Of a stretch of DNA of 64,000 nt, positions 43,676 to 53,167 are shown one piece after another. Numbering within the stretch: the stretch's first letter is position 1; every line of letters starts with the position of its first letter. The position numbers and the translations under genes were made by a program. The notes beneath the pieces were generated by a model. That model was not told the origin of the DNA. It ran no database searches and saw only the letters and a list, made by a program, of their open reading frames with translations. Source of the stretch: Gammaproteobacteria bacterium Milos-ODIII6. GTDB taxonomy: Bacteria; Pseudomonadota; Gammaproteobacteria; Chromatiales; Chromatiaceae. The stretch covers positions 5 through 64,004 of the forward strand of contig JAPTHR010000007.1 of NCBI GenBank assembly GCA_029228645.1. The letters are read 5' to 3'.

Positions 43676-44869
43676 TCATAACGACTCCACGAAAGCGCGA
43701 ATTCGCCTCGCCGCATCGATGCATTCCTCCGGCGTGGCGACCAGCGCCATGCGCACATGTCCCGCGCCGGGGTTGAGTCCGTCGATTTCGCGCGAGAGGT
43801 AACTGCCCGGCAGAACGGTCACATGCTGTTGCTCGAAGAGCGCGCGTGTGAACGGCTCGTCCGCCAGCGGCGTCCGAGCCCACAGGTAGAATCCGCCGTC
43901 CGGACGGCGGACGGGAAGTGCCGGCTCGAGGATCTCGAGCACTGCATCGAATTTTTCGCGATAGAGCCTGCGGTTGGCGCGTACGTGGGCCTCGTCACCC
44001 CAGGCGGCGATGCTGGCATGCTGGTGCTGCAGTGGCATGGCGCAACCGTGGTAGGTGCGGTAGAGCAGAAAACGGGCCAGCACCTCGGGGTCGCCGGCAA
44101 TGAAGCCGGAGCGAAGACCGGGGGCATTGGAACGCTTGGAGAGGCTGTGAAAGACCACGCAGCGACGATAATCGTGGTGCCCCATGGCGGCCGCGGCCTG
44201 CAGCAATCCGGTCGGTGGCCGGGCCTCGTCGAAATACAACTCGGAGTAGCACTCGTCCGAGGCAATGATGAAGTCGTGCTCCTGCGCCAGACGTATCAGC
44301 TGCTGCAGCTGTTTCATCCCGGCTACCGCGCCGGTGGGATTCCCCGGCGAACACAGGTACAGCAGCTGGCAGCGGCGCCAGGTTTCGGTGCTGACGGTGT
44401 CGAAATCGGGCAGGTAACCGTTGTCCCCGGTGCATGCCAGGAAGTGGGGTTCGGCGCCGGCCAGCAGCGCGGCACCCTCGTAGATCTGGTAGAAGGGGTT
44501 GGGCGCCAGCACCAGAGGGTCTGCCGAGCGGTCGACGACCGCCTGCGCGAAGGCGAACAGGCCCTCACGCGTGCCGTTCAGGGGCAGCACCCCTGCCTCC
44601 GGATCGATGCTGCCGGCAGGCAGATCGAAGCGTTGCACCAGCCAGTCCGAGATCGCCTGGCGAAGTGCCGGCAGACCGCGCGTCAGGGGGTAGTTGCGCA
44701 GCGCGCCGAGGTTGTCCTGAATGCTATCCCCGATCAGGTCCGGTGTGGCATGCTTCGGCTCCCCGATCGAGAGCGCGATGTGGGGCAGTTCGACCGGCCG
44801 GGCGTCCGCGAGCAGCGCACGCAACTTCTCGAAGGGGTAGGGCTGAAGTTTTTCCAGATCGGGATTCAT
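43676..44869 (-). CDS. dapC: N-succinyl-diaminopimelate aminotransferase
   Basis: A 397-residue fold-type I PLP aminotransferase that forms N-succinyl-LL-DAP. It starts MNPDLEKLQPYPFEKL, as DapC does. ALSIGEPKHATP lies near 32, LCSPGNPTGAV near 173, ASDECYSELYF near 205 and the PLP Lys in FHSLSKRSNAPGLRSGF near 240. With dapD and dapE it gives three steps of the succinylase branch. The gene is divergent from the EamA-VOC-ArsM group with only 14 bases between the starts. Confidence 0.93.
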   Translation of the reverse strand: MNPDLEKLQPYPFEKLRALLADARPVELPHIALSIGEPKHATPDLIGDSIQDNLGALRNYPLTRGLPALRQAISDWLVQRFDLPAGSIDPEAGVLPLNGTREGLFAFAQAVVDRSADPLVLAPNPFYQIYEGAALLAGAEPHFLACTGDNGYLPDFDTVSTETWRRCQLLYLCSPGNPTGAVAGMKQLQQLIRLAQEHDFIIASDECYSELYFDEARPPTGLLQAAAAMGHHDYRRCVVFHSLSKRSNAPGLRSGFIAGDPEVLARFLLYRTYHGCAMPLQHQHASIAAWGDEAHVRANRRLYREKFDAVLEILEPALPVRRPDGGFYLWARTPLADEPFTRALFEQQHVTVLPGSYLSREIDGLNPGAGHVRMALVATPEECIDAARRIRAFVESL

Positions 44870-44883
44870 CGAAGCGGCAGGAC

Positions 44884-45783
44884 GTGCAAAGGCGGCGATT
44901 ATATCTGATCGATGGGACGCGCGGGCTGCTGCCAGTGGCAGCGCTGCTGTACGCCGCGACCTTCTGGGGACTGGTCTGGTTCCCGGTGCGGGAGCTCGAG
45001 GAGCTCGGCGTGGCGGGTCTGTGGCAGACCCTGATCGCTTACGGCGCTGCCCTGATCACCCTGGCCCTGCTGCGGCCGATTTCTCTCAGCCCCCTGCACG
45101 GCCATGCGCGGGATGCCTTTTGGTTGGCGCTCGCCTCCGGTTGGACCAATGTCGCGTTCCTCTTGGCGGTCCTCGATGGCGAAGTGGTGCGGGTGCTGAT
45201 CCTTTTCTACCTTTCTCCCCTGTGGGCCGTGCTGCTGGGCCGCTGGCTGTTGCACGAGGCGATCCGGCCGCACACCGGTCTGATGCTGGCGCTCGGACTG
45301 GTGGGCGCGGCGATAATGCTGTGGCAGCCACAGGCGCTGGATACGCCTGCCAATGCGGCCGATTGGCTGGCCCTGAGTTCGGGGTTCGCTTTTGCCCTGA
45401 CGAACGTGATGACCCGGCGGATGCGGGTGGTCAGTGATCGGATAAAGACGCAGCTCGCGTGGATCGGCGTCGTGGCCATCTCCACGCTGTGGTTGATGGT
45501 CGTGCCGACCCCGCTGCCGGAAGCGGCGCCGATGGCCTGGCTCGGGACCGTCCTGCTCGGGGTCCTGGGGTTTTTCTTTTCGACCCTGGCGGTGGTTTAT
45601 GCGGTCAGCCGCATGCCGGTGCAGCGATCCTCGGTGATCATGCTGTTCGAGATATTGGTGGGCGCCGTCAGCGCCTGGTGGATCGCCGCGGAGGCGATGC
45701 AGTGGCGTGAATGGTTTGGCGGTGCCATGATCGTGGCTGCCGGATTGATCGCGGTTTACTACGGGGAGAAGGATGTCGATTGA
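44884..45783 (+). CDS. EamA/DMT-family transporter
   Basis: An inner-membrane protein of about 299 residues with ten hydrophobic helices in two EamA repeats; ILFYLSPLWAVLLGRWLLHE near 100 and RSSVIMLFEILVGAVSAWW near 265 (partly quoted) are typical ends of the repeats. Members export amino acids, metabolites or toxic compounds; the substrate is unknown. The start is uncertain: GTG at 44884 gives a short basic leader and GTG at 44935 is the next choice, and neither has a good ribosome site. Its end overlaps the VOC gene by 11 bases. Confidence 0.8.
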   Translation: MQRRRLYLIDGTRGLLPVAALLYAATFWGLVWFPVRELEELGVAGLWQTLIAYGAALITLALLRPISLSPLHGHARDAFWLALASGWTNVAFLLAVLDGEVVRVLILFYLSPLWAVLLGRWLLHEAIRPHTGLMLALGLVGAAIMLWQPQALDTPANAADWLALSSGFAFALTNVMTRRMRVVSDRIKTQLAWIGVVAISTLWLMVVPTPLPEAAPMAWLGTVLLGVLGFFFSTLAVVYAVSRMPVQRSSVIMLFEILVGAVSAWWIAAEAMQWREWFGGAMIVAAGLIAVYYGEKDVD

Positions 45784-46147
45784 GCTGCATCATGTGAGCC
45801 TGCTGGTGGCGGATACGCAACGGGCGGTGGCGTTCTATGCTGATATTCTTGGTCTGCCCGTCTCGGCCGACCGTCCCGAGCTCGGGTTTCCCGGTGCCTG
45901 GCTGGAACTTTCCGGGCAGCAGGTACATCTGCTCGAGCTGCCCAATCCGGACCCGGTGAACAACCGTCCCGAGCATGGGGGGCGGGACCGCCACGTCGCC
46001 TTCAGGGTGGACGATCTGGACACCTACCAGAAACGGCTGGACGATGCGGGTATTGCCTATACCCGCAGTCGCAGTGGCCGCAGGGCCCTGTTTTGCCGGG
46101 ATCCCGACGGGAATGCCTGTGAACTGATTGAGAGGATCGCGCCATGA
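45773..46147 (+). CDS. VOC/glyoxalase-superfamily protein
   Basis: A 124-residue single-domain member of the vicinal-oxygen-chelate superfamily. The first beta-alpha-beta unit has LHHVSLLVADTQRAVAFYADILG (His7 as probable ligand), the second HVAFRVDDL near 74 and the closing FCRDPDGNACELIE with the ligand Glu. It might be a glyoxalase-like or antibiotic-modifying dioxygenase-type enzyme. The paired cysteines expected of the arsenic lyase ArsI are not evident. It is coupled to both the transporter gene upstream and arsM downstream. Confidence 0.85.
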   Translation: MSIELHHVSLLVADTQRAVAFYADILGLPVSADRPELGFPGAWLELSGQQVHLLELPNPDPVNNRPEHGGRDRHVAFRVDDLDTYQKRLDDAGIAYTRSRSGRRALFCRDPDGNACELIERIAP

Positions 46148-46989
46148 GTTCGGAAAAACCCACTTTCAACCCCGACGATCTGCTGCGCGGAGATCGGCTT
46201 CGGGGCGAGGTGCGCTCCGCCTATGCGCAGGTGGCGCAGGCGGATGAGGCAGGGCAGTGCTGTGGTGTCGAGAGCAGTTGTTGCGGGGTGTCGGACGATG
46301 CGGTGATCAACCGTCTCATCTCCACCCGCCTCGGTTACAGCGACCAGGAACAGGCCTCGGTTCCGGAGGGCGCCGATATGGGCCTGGGGTGCGGTAATCC
46401 CAAGGCGATCGCCGATCTCAAACCCGGGGAAGTCGTGGTCGACCTCGGCTCGGGTGGAGGCTTCGACTGCTTTCTCGCCGCGGCCGAGGTGGGGGAGACC
46501 GGGCGGGTCATCGGCGTCGACATGACGCCCGACATGATCTCCAAGGCGCGCGCGAACGCGAGCCGTGGGCGCTACCGCCAGGTCGAGTTTCGACTGGGCG
46601 AGATCGAGCACCTGCCGATTGCGGACGGCGTGGTCGACGTCATCATCTCCAACTGCGTGATCAATCTGTCGCCCGACAAGCCACGGGTTTTCCGTGAGAT
46701 GTTCCGGGTCCTCAAGCCGGGCGGACGCGTCGCCGTATCGGACGTGGTCGCCGGTACCCCCTTGCCGGAGGCGATGCGCTCGGATGCCTTCCTGGTATCC
46801 GCCTGTATCGGCAACGCGGCCCTGATCGACGACCTCGGGCAATGGTTGGCCGACGCCGGTTTCACCGGGATACGGATCTGTCCCAAGGACGAATCGCGCG
46901 AGTTCCTCCGCGACTGGGCGCCGCAACATGCCGTCGAGGACTATGTGCTCGCGGCCACCATCGAGGCAGTCAAGCCCGCTGTTACATAA
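46144..46989 (+). CDS. arsM: Arsenite methyltransferase
   Basis: A 281-residue SAM-dependent methyltransferase of the ArsM family. A Cys-rich N-terminal part (QCCGVESSCCG, 38-48) is followed by MGLGCGNPKAIADLK near 79, the SAM motif VVDLGSGGGFDCFLAA near 98, ISNCVINLSPDKPRV near 174 and SACIGNAALIDDL near 219. The conserved cysteines of the arsenic site are NC and AC in the latter two. It methylates arsenite for detoxification or volatilisation. The ATG overlaps the VOC stop by 4 bases (ATGA); the 3' end overlaps the convergent glnD by 8 bases. No arsR or arsB is in the window. Confidence 0.88.
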   Translation: MSSEKPTFNPDDLLRGDRLRGEVRSAYAQVAQADEAGQCCGVESSCCGVSDDAVINRLISTRLGYSDQEQASVPEGADMGLGCGNPKAIADLKPGEVVVDLGSGGGFDCFLAAAEVGETGRVIGVDMTPDMISKARANASRGRYRQVEFRLGEIEHLPIADGVVDVIISNCVINLSPDKPRVFREMFRVLKPGGRVAVSDVVAGTPLPEAMRSDAFLVSACIGNAALIDDLGQWLADAGFTGIRICPKDESREFLRDWAPQHAVEDYVLAATIEAVKPAVT

Positions 46990-49636
46990 CCTTCTCGCTG
47001 GGCGGCTTGATCGCGTCGCTCAGTGCGTGCTTCAGTTCCGCGAGTTTTTCCGGGCTGAGAATGGGGCCGTCGGAGAGGTCGGTCAGGGTGAAGCGGTCGC
47101 GCGCGAACGCGCCTTCGGTGACGACCCGGGCGCTGTGCAGACGCAAGCCCTGGTCCGCAAGGGCCCATCCCACCAGGGACAGCAGGCCCGGCCGGTCCTG
47201 GGTTGAAAGAACCATCTCGGTCAATTTTTGGGTCGTGTTTTGCTCAAAGGTGATTTCGGTCGGGCAGGTGAAGGCGCGCAGGCGGCGCGATAGTGGTCTG
47301 CTCCTTGTGCGGCCTCGTCCAATCGGGTCCTCGAGGACCCGCGACACCAGTTCGCACGCCTCCCTCTGGCGCACTGGCGTGAGTTGGCTGCCATCGGCCT
47401 CGAGGATGAAGTAGCTGTTGATCGAAACGCCCTCGGTGGATTTGTCGATGCGCGCGCCAAGGATATCGATACCGAGCTGATCGAGCACCGCGGTCGTACC
47501 AGCGAACAGCCCGTCCCGGTCGGGGCCGAAGGTGAACAACTCGCTGCATCCCCGCTGTTTGTCCTCTCGCAGATGCACGTGCGGCCCATCGATCCGACCT
47601 TTCTGAGCCATCAACAGCTTGGTTTGCCAGGCGATGGCGTCCGGCGGTGTCTGCAGGAAATACTCGGTGCTGAGGTTGATCCAGCACAGGTTGACATCTT
47701 CCTCCGAGAAGCCCTCTTCGAGCAGCAGGCGCCGTGCCCCGTCCTGGACGGCCTGGATGCGGGTGTTTGCATCCTCCGGGCGGTCGAGTCCGCGCTGCAG
47801 GACCTGCAGGGTGCGCTGGTAAAGCGTGCTGAGGAGGGCGCCCTTCCAGCTGTTCCACAGGCCGGGGTTGGTGCCGCGCATGTCGGCCACCGTGAGCAGG
47901 TAGAGGTACCTGAGGCGCTCGGGCGTCCCGACCTGGCCGGCGAAGCGATTGATTACCTCCGGGTCGTCGATGTCCTTGCGCTGTGCCGTGCTGGACATCA
48001 TCAGATGCTGTTCCACCAGCCAGGCGACCAGCTCCGCGTCATAGCAGGAGAGGGCATGTTCCTGGCAGAAAGCGCGTGCATCCTGGCTGCCCAGGCCAGA
48101 GTGGTCGCCACCCCGCCCCTTGGCGATGTCATGGAACAGGCCGGCCAGGTACAGCAGTTCGCGCTTGGGCACCTGGTGCACGAGTTCGTGGCACAGTCCG
48201 CACTCCTGAGCGTACTCCGCCAGGTTGAACCGACGCAGGTTGCGCACCACCATCAGGATGTGCTCGTCCACCGTGTAGGCATGAAACAGGTCGAACTGCA
48301 TCAGCCCGGTGATGTTGCGAAAAGCGGGAATGTAGCGCGCGAGGATCCCGTAGCGGTGCATGCGCCGCAGCTCACGCGTGATGCCGGCAGGTTGCCGCAG
48401 GATTTCCATGAACAGGCTGCGCGCGCGGATATCGTTACGCAGGCGATCGTCCACCAGGTGGCGGTGGGCGCGCACGGCGCGAATCGTGGTGGCGCGCACG
48501 CCCTTAAGCTCCGGATGCTGTTGCATCAGGAGAAATATCTCCAGCAGCGCGAGCGGTGAGCGGGCGTAGATGCCCGGGTTGATGACCTCGAGGTAATCCC
48601 CGCGTTTCTGATAGCGACGGTTGAGGGGCTTGGGTTCACCAAGCAGGTTGCCCTGCACAATGGCCTCTTCGAACAGCTGCAGCAGCATTTCACCGAGCCG
48701 CTGCAGTTCGATGGTCACGCGGTAGTAGTTCTGCATGAACGCTTCCACCGCCGCGTTGCCCTCGCCGTAACCGAAAAGTCTGGTCAGGGCGCGCTGGTGT
48801 TCGAACAGCAGCCTGTCCTCGCGCCGCCCCGCGACCAGGTGCAGCGCGAAGCGTATCTTCCACAGGAGATGCTCGGCTTCCTTGAGTGACCGGTACTCGC
48901 TCTCGGTGAGGAAGCCATGCCGCTTGAGATCAGACAAGCGGGTCGCGCCGAAATGGCGTTTCGCGACCCAGCCGATCATCTGGATATCGCGCAGGCCTCC
49001 CGGGTTGTTCTTGATGTTCGGTTCGAGGTCCTGGCTGCTGTCGTTGGCTTTCTGGTGGCGCAGTTGCTGTTCGGAACGTTTGGCGACGAAGAACTCGCTG
49101 CTGGGCCAGACCTGGGAAGGGCCGGTGAGTCCGGCCATTTCCTGAAACAGTCTTTCCTCGCCGGCAAGAAGACGCGCTTCCATCAGGTTGGTGGTCACGC
49201 TCAGGTCCTGGCGGGCCTCGCTGACGCACTGCGCGAGGCTGCGCACGCTGTGCCCGATTTCGAGGCCGATGTCCCAGAGAAACATCACCAGGGGTTCGAG
49301 GTGCGAGGCCATCCCATCCGGCTCGTCTGCCGTCAGGATCAGCACGTCGACATCGGACGCCGGGTGTAGCTCGCCACGCCCATAGCCGCCAACCGCGACC
49401 AATGCGGCCTGCTCGTCGCCAGGGATGTGCGCGTGCCAGGCGCGTTGCAGAATCTCGTCCACGAATCCGGCCCGGGCATGCACCAGTTGCACCACGTCTA
49501 CGCCGTCGTGGAATGCCTGTCCGAGCACCTCGGCGGCTCCCTTGAGAGCCTCGCGGAAGGCCTTGTGTGGCGGGGGGAATGTGCCGAGCTGGGCGTCGAG
49601 GTGTGACAGCAGGGCCGGGAGGCGTTCTTCGATCAC
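46982..49636 (-). CDS. glnD: PII uridylyltransferase/uridylyl-removing enzyme
   Basis: An 884-residue nitrogen sensor that uridylylates PII when glutamine is low and removes UMP when it is high. The nucleotidyltransferase motif GGYGRGELHPASDVDVLIL is near 82 (acidic pair). The HD domain has LYLAGLFHDIAKGRGGDHS near 490, and two ACT domains follow: FTFGPDRDGLFAGTTAVL near 705 and STQDRPGLLSLVGWAL near 820. The start is GTG, overlapping the map stop (GTGA); longer in-frame extensions through map are not family-like. It follows map, as in many relatives. Confidence 0.96.
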   Translation of the reverse strand: MIEERLPALLSHLDAQLGTFPPPHKAFREALKGAAEVLGQAFHDGVDVVQLVHARAGFVDEILQRAWHAHIPGDEQAALVAVGGYGRGELHPASDVDVLILTADEPDGMASHLEPLVMFLWDIGLEIGHSVRSLAQCVSEARQDLSVTTNLMEARLLAGEERLFQEMAGLTGPSQVWPSSEFFVAKRSEQQLRHQKANDSSQDLEPNIKNNPGGLRDIQMIGWVAKRHFGATRLSDLKRHGFLTESEYRSLKEAEHLLWKIRFALHLVAGRREDRLLFEHQRALTRLFGYGEGNAAVEAFMQNYYRVTIELQRLGEMLLQLFEEAIVQGNLLGEPKPLNRRYQKRGDYLEVINPGIYARSPLALLEIFLLMQQHPELKGVRATTIRAVRAHRHLVDDRLRNDIRARSLFMEILRQPAGITRELRRMHRYGILARYIPAFRNITGLMQFDLFHAYTVDEHILMVVRNLRRFNLAEYAQECGLCHELVHQVPKRELLYLAGLFHDIAKGRGGDHSGLGSQDARAFCQEHALSCYDAELVAWLVEQHLMMSSTAQRKDIDDPEVINRFAGQVGTPERLRYLYLLTVADMRGTNPGLWNSWKGALLSTLYQRTLQVLQRGLDRPEDANTRIQAVQDGARRLLLEEGFSEEDVNLCWINLSTEYFLQTPPDAIAWQTKLLMAQKGRIDGPHVHLREDKQRGCSELFTFGPDRDGLFAGTTAVLDQLGIDILGARIDKSTEGVSINSYFILEADGSQLTPVRQREACELVSRVLEDPIGRGRTRSRPLSRRLRAFTCPTEITFEQNTTQKLTEMVLSTQDRPGLLSLVGWALADQGLRLHSARVVTEGAFARDRFTLTDLSDGPILSPEKLAELKHALSDAIKPPSEKVM

Positions 49637-50397
49637 CTTTCTTCCTGCCGCAGGGTGAGGATCTCGTAACCGTCGGCAGTGCATAGAATGGTGTGTTCCC
49701 ATTGCGCGGACAACTTCCGGTCCTTGGTCACCACGGTCCAGCCGTCGGGAAGGAGCTTCACTTGCCGCTTGCCCGCGTTGACCATGGGTTCGATGGTGAA
49801 GGTCATGCCCTCGCGCAGGGCCATGCCCTCGCCGGGGTTGCCGTAGTGGAGCACCTGTGGATCCTCGTGAAAGCGGCTTCCGATACCGTGACCACAATAT
49901 TCGCGAACCACGCTGAAGTGCTCGCTCTCGACGAACTGCTGGATCGCATGGCCGATGTCGCCCAGGGTGGTCCCCGGGCGGACCTGTTCGATGCCCTTCC
50001 ACATGGCGTCGTAGGTGACTTGCGCCAGGCGTTTCGCAAAGGGGCTGATCTCCCCGACGGGAAACATCTTGCTGGTGTCGCCGTGATAACCGTCCTTGAT
50101 CACGGTGATGTCGATGTTGACGATGTCGCCCTTCTTGAGCCGCTTTTCGCTCGGAATCCCATGGCACACCTGCTGGTTGACCGAGGTGCAGATGGATTTG
50201 GGAAAACCGTGGTAGTTCAGCGGCGCCGGGATCGCCTTTTGCTCTTCCACGATGTACTCGTGGCAGATTCTGTCGAGTTCATCGGTGCTGACCCCTGGCT
50301 TGACGTGGGGTTCGATCATCTCCAGCACCTCGGCGGCAAGACGGCCGGCGACCCGCATCTTTTCGATTTCATCCGGTGTCTTGATACTTACAGACAT
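49633..50397 (-). CDS. map: Methionine aminopeptidase type I
   Basis: A 254-residue metalloprotease that removes the N-terminal Met from nascent proteins. Metal ligands appear in VNIDITVIKDGYHGDTSKMF (both Asp) near 95-112, GHGIG near 170 (His), TIEPMV near 200 (Glu) and WEHTIL near 233 (Glu). The start at 50397 (MSVSIKTPDEIEKM) follows GAGGAA; upstream in-frame residues are unrelated. It is divergent from rpsB, the usual arrangement, with about 250 bases between. Confidence 0.97.
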   Translation of the reverse strand: MSVSIKTPDEIEKMRVAGRLAAEVLEMIEPHVKPGVSTDELDRICHEYIVEEQKAIPAPLNYHGFPKSICTSVNQQVCHGIPSEKRLKKGDIVNIDITVIKDGYHGDTSKMFPVGEISPFAKRLAQVTYDAMWKGIEQVRPGTTLGDIGHAIQQFVESEHFSVVREYCGHGIGSRFHEDPQVLHYGNPGEGMALREGMTFTIEPMVNAGKRQVKLLPDGWTVVTKDRKLSAQWEHTILCTADGYEILTLRQEER

Positions 50398-50464
50398 GAT
50401 TTCCTCGGGAAGGCGTGACAGGACTGCCAGGGACCGGACCCGGCGCACGGCCGGAAAATCCCGT

Positions 50465-50493
50465 TTGAGGCAAGCAGTCAGTCATGGTATAAA
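50465..50493 (+). promoter_or_regulatory. rpsB promoter
   Basis: TTGAGG (50465-50470) and TATAAA (50488-50493) are separated by exactly 17 bases, with a TGG extended -10. It is the best-formed promoter in the window and lies about 155 bases before the rpsB ATG. Confidence 0.8.
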
Positions 50494-50499
50494 ACGCGC

Positions 50500-50646
50500 C
50501 GCCTTCCGGCAATGGCTGGAAGGTCAAACTATTTATTTACACACACGTTAAATACACACACGCATCGCAACCGCTTCGGTCTGGGTGCCTCCTTGGAGGT
50601 GGGTCGACGGGGTGCGTGGAGGCTTAACCCGAATTCGGAGAACACC
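50500..50646 (+). promoter_or_regulatory. rpsB mRNA leader with hairpin potential
   Basis: The leader carries GCCTCC (50588-50593 region) followed at once by GGAGG, and a second GGAGGC at about 50625, so two alternative hairpins with the same CCTCC arm are possible. In Escherichia coli and relatives, S2 represses its own mRNA through a conserved rpsB leader; a similar role here is inferred. Confidence 0.55.
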
Positions 50647-51378
50647 ATGAGCAATACCACCATGCGCCAGATGCTCGAGGCTGGCGTGCACTTTGGTCAC
50701 CAGACCCGTTACTGGAACCCGCAGATGGCACCGTACATCTTCGGCCACCGTAACAAGATTCACATCGTGAACCTCGAAAAAACCCTGCCGATGTTCAACG
50801 ATGCCATGAATTTCATTGGCAAGCTGGCAAGCAACGGCGGCAAAATTCTGTTCGTGGGCACCAAGCGCTCCGCGCGCAACGTGGTCGCCGAAGAGGCCCA
50901 GCGTTGCGGGATGCCCTACGTCAACCACCGCTGGCTCGGTGGCATGCTGACCAACTTCAAGACCATCAAGCAGTCGATCAAGCGCCTCAAGGAGCTCGAG
51001 GCCATGGAAGCTGACGGTTCCATGGAGGCCCGCTTCAACAAGAAGGAACAACTCAACCTGCGCCGCGAGATGGAAAAGCTGGAGCGCAGCCTTGGCGGTA
51101 TCAAGGATATGCAGGGCCTGCCGGACGCGCTGTTCATCGTCGATAACGGTCACGAGGATATTGCGGTTTCCGAAGCCAGGAAGCTCGGGATACCGGTCGT
51201 GGCGGTGGTCGACACCAATAATTCGCCCCGTGATGTCGACTACATCGTTCCGGGCAACGACGATGCGATTCGTGCGGTCCAGCTCTACGTGCAGGGTGCT
51301 TCGGCAGCTGTCCTGGAGGGCCGTACTGCCGCAGCGCGCGCCGTGGCCGGTGAGATGGAGGCTGCAGCCGAGGCCTGA
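50647..51378 (+). CDS. rpsB: 30S ribosomal protein S2
   Basis: A 243-residue ribosomal protein. The start [19 protein letters not shown] and the conserved [23 protein letters not shown] and [17 protein letters not shown] are all present. GGAG precedes the ATG at 50647. It is co-transcribed with tsf, though an intervening hairpin may lower readthrough. Confidence 0.98.
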   Translation: MSNTTMRQMLEAGVHFGHQTRYWNPQMAPYIFGHRNKIHIVNLEKTLPMFNDAMNFIGKLASNGGKILFVGTKRSARNVVAEEAQRCGMPYVNHRWLGGMLTNFKTIKQSIKRLKELEAMEADGSMEARFNKKEQLNLRREMEKLERSLGGIKDMQGLPDALFIVDNGHEDIAVSEARKLGIPVVAVVDTNNSPRDVDYIVPGNDDAIRAVQLYVQGASAAVLEGRTAAARAVAGEMEAAAEA

Positions 51379-51401
51379 TTCGGTGAGCAGAACCGTAGCG
51401 A

Positions 51402-51443
51402 GACGCCCGCGGATCCCGCGTGCTCGGCGGGCGTCTTTCTCTT
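51402..51443 (+). terminator. Hairpin between rpsB and tsf
   Basis: GACGCCCGC (51402-51410) pairs perfectly with GCGGGCGTC (51427-51435), followed by a T-rich stretch TTTCTCTT. It may act as a partial terminator that sets the S2:EF-Ts ratio. Confidence 0.75.
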
Positions 51444-51482
51444 GTCGCTAAAAGAGTCGAAATTTTCTGAGGTGAAGTATCC

Positions 51483-52373
51483 ATGGCAATTACAGCTGCA
51501 CTGGTAAAAGAACTGCGCGAGCGCACCGGCGCTGGCATGATGGAATGCAAAAAAGCACTCGTCGAGACCGATGGCAACGTCGAGGTCGCGATCGAGAACA
51601 TGCGCAAGTCGGGTCAGGCCAAGGCCGCCAAGAAGGCGGGCCGTACCGCGGCAGATGGCGTGATCGTCATCAAGCTCAGCCCCGACAGCAAGTCGGCGGC
51701 CATCGTGGAAGTCAATTGCGAGACCGATTTCGTGGCGAAGGACGACAATTTCCAGTCGTTTGCGGATGCGGTCGGTGAACGTATCCTCAACAGCGAAGCG
51801 GCCGACGTCGAGGCCCTGATGGCGACTCCTCTGCACGAGGGCGAGGACACCACGATCGAAGAGGCTCGCCAGGCGCTGGTAGCCAAGATCGGCGAGAACA
51901 TGAATGTGCGCCGCTTCGAGCGCATCAGCACCGACGGGATCCTGGCGAGCTATCAGCACGGTGTCCGTATCGGTGTCGTGGTGGACATCGACACCGACGC
52001 CGATCTCGGGCGCGATATCGCGATGCATGTCGCTGCCAGCAACCCGGTGTGCGTGGACGAGAGCGGGGTGCCCGCGGAGCTGCTCTCCAAGGAGCGCGAT
52101 ATCGTCGAAACGCAGGCGAGGGAAAGCGGCAAGCCGGACAACATCGTTGAGAAGATGGTTGAGGGGCGCATGCGCAAGTACCTCGCCGAGATCACCCTCA
52201 AGGGCCAGCCGTTCGTCAAGGATCCGGACATGACCGTGGCCAAGTTGCTCGAATCCAAGGGCGCGAACGTCGCCGGGTTCCTCCGTTTCGAGGTGGGCGA
52301 GGGTATCGAGAAGAAGGTCGAGGACTTCCGCGAGGAAGTCATGGCGCAGGCCGCGGCAGCCCGCGGCGAGTAA
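51483..52373 (+). CDS. tsf: Elongation factor Ts
   Basis: A 296-residue nucleotide exchange factor for EF-Tu. The N-terminal [16 protein letters not shown] (11-26), the EF-Tu contact [12 protein letters not shown] (79-90) and the second-domain [16 protein letters not shown] (about 230) are intact. Only about 105 bases follow rpsB, and a T-run terminator follows the stop. Confidence 0.97.
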   Translation: MAITAALVKELRERTGAGMMECKKALVETDGNVEVAIENMRKSGQAKAAKKAGRTAADGVIVIKLSPDSKSAAIVEVNCETDFVAKDDNFQSFADAVGERILNSEAADVEALMATPLHEGEDTTIEEARQALVAKIGENMNVRRFERISTDGILASYQHGVRIGVVVDIDTDADLGRDIAMHVAASNPVCVDESGVPAELLSKERDIVETQARESGKPDNIVEKMVEGRMRKYLAEITLKGQPFVKDPDMTVAKLLESKGANVAGFLRFEVGEGIEKKVEDFREEVMAQAAAARGE

Positions 52374-52385
52374 GGCCCTTATACG

Positions 52386-52410
52386 ACCCGCGCGACGTGC
52401 GGGTTTTTTT
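52386..52410 (+). terminator. Rho-independent terminator after tsf
   Basis: ACCCGC (52386-52391) and GCGGGT (52399-52404) enclose a 7-base loop and are followed by seven Ts. It lies 12 bases after the tsf stop and 31 bases before pyrH. Confidence 0.85.
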
Positions 52411-52441
52411 GTCTCTCTGAGCATCGAGTAACGCAGCGTTC

Positions 52442-53167
52442 ATGGCAGCACCATTGGTAACCCGACGTGTTCTCCTCAAACTGAGCGGCGAGGCCCTCAT
52501 GGGGTCCGGGGATTTCGGTATCGATCCCGTGGTGCTGGGTCGGGTTGCCGATGATGTCGCGGAGCTCGTCACCCTGGGGGTCCAGGTGGGCGTGGTGATT
52601 GGCGGTGGCAACATCTTCCGCGGTGCCGGCCTGGCCGGGGGGGGATTCGACCGTGTCCGCGGCGATCACATCGGAATGCTGGCAACCGTCATGAACTCCC
52701 TGGCGATGCAGGATCACCTGCTGCGGCTGGGTGTGGACGCGCGCACCCTGTCCGCCTTCCGGATCGACCAGGTGTGCGAGCACTACAGTCGCGATCTGGC
52801 GGTGCGCCACCTCGAGGCGGACCGGGTGGTGATTCTCTCGGCCGGCACTGGAAACCCCTACTTCACGACAGATTCCGCCGCCAGCCTGAGGGCGATCGAG
52901 ATCGGGGCGGACCTGATGATCAAGGCGACCAAGGTGGACGGGGTGTACTCGGCGGATCCCGTTCTCGATCCGGACGCCGTGTTCTACCCTGCGCTCAGTT
53001 ACGATCGGGTCCTGGCCGAAGGCCTGGCAGTCATGGACGCCACCGCGGTTGTGCTGTGCCGCGAGAACCGGATGCCGTTGCGAGTGATGAATATTAACGA
53101 AGCCGGCGCCTTGCGCCGCGTGGTGCAGGGCGAGAACGTGGGTACCCTGGTAACTGGAGACGATTGA
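52442..53167 (+). CDS. pyrH: UMP kinase
   Basis: A 241-residue amino-acid-kinase-fold enzyme that makes [14 protein letters not shown] is near 11, [11 protein letters not shown] near 51, [11 protein letters not shown] near 75, [10 protein letters not shown] near 141 and [14 protein letters not shown] near 159. It starts at ATG 52442; its TGA shares a base with the frr ATG. The regular pyrH-frr pairing is preserved. Confidence 0.97.
   Translation: MAAPLVTRRVLLKLSGEALMGSGDFGIDPVVLGRVADDVAELVTLGVQVGVVIGGGNIFRGAGLAGGGFDRVRGDHIGMLATVMNSLAMQDHLLRLGVDARTLSAFRIDQVCEHYSRDLAVRHLEADRVVILSAGTGNPYFTTDSAASLRAIEIGADLMIKATKVDGVYSADPVLDPDAVFYPALSYDRVLAEGLAVMDATAVVLCRENRMPLRVMNINEAGALRRVVQGENVGTLVTGDD

Noticed and set aside
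45773-46147. VOC protein as the C-As lyase ArsI
   Set aside because: The vicinal cysteine pair expected of ArsI is not seen; the two cysteines are single and spaced within the closing strand region.
49637-50167. Extension of glnD upstream through map
   Set aside because: The extension is antigenic-like noise in another frame of map; the GTG at 49636 gives the normal GlnD start.
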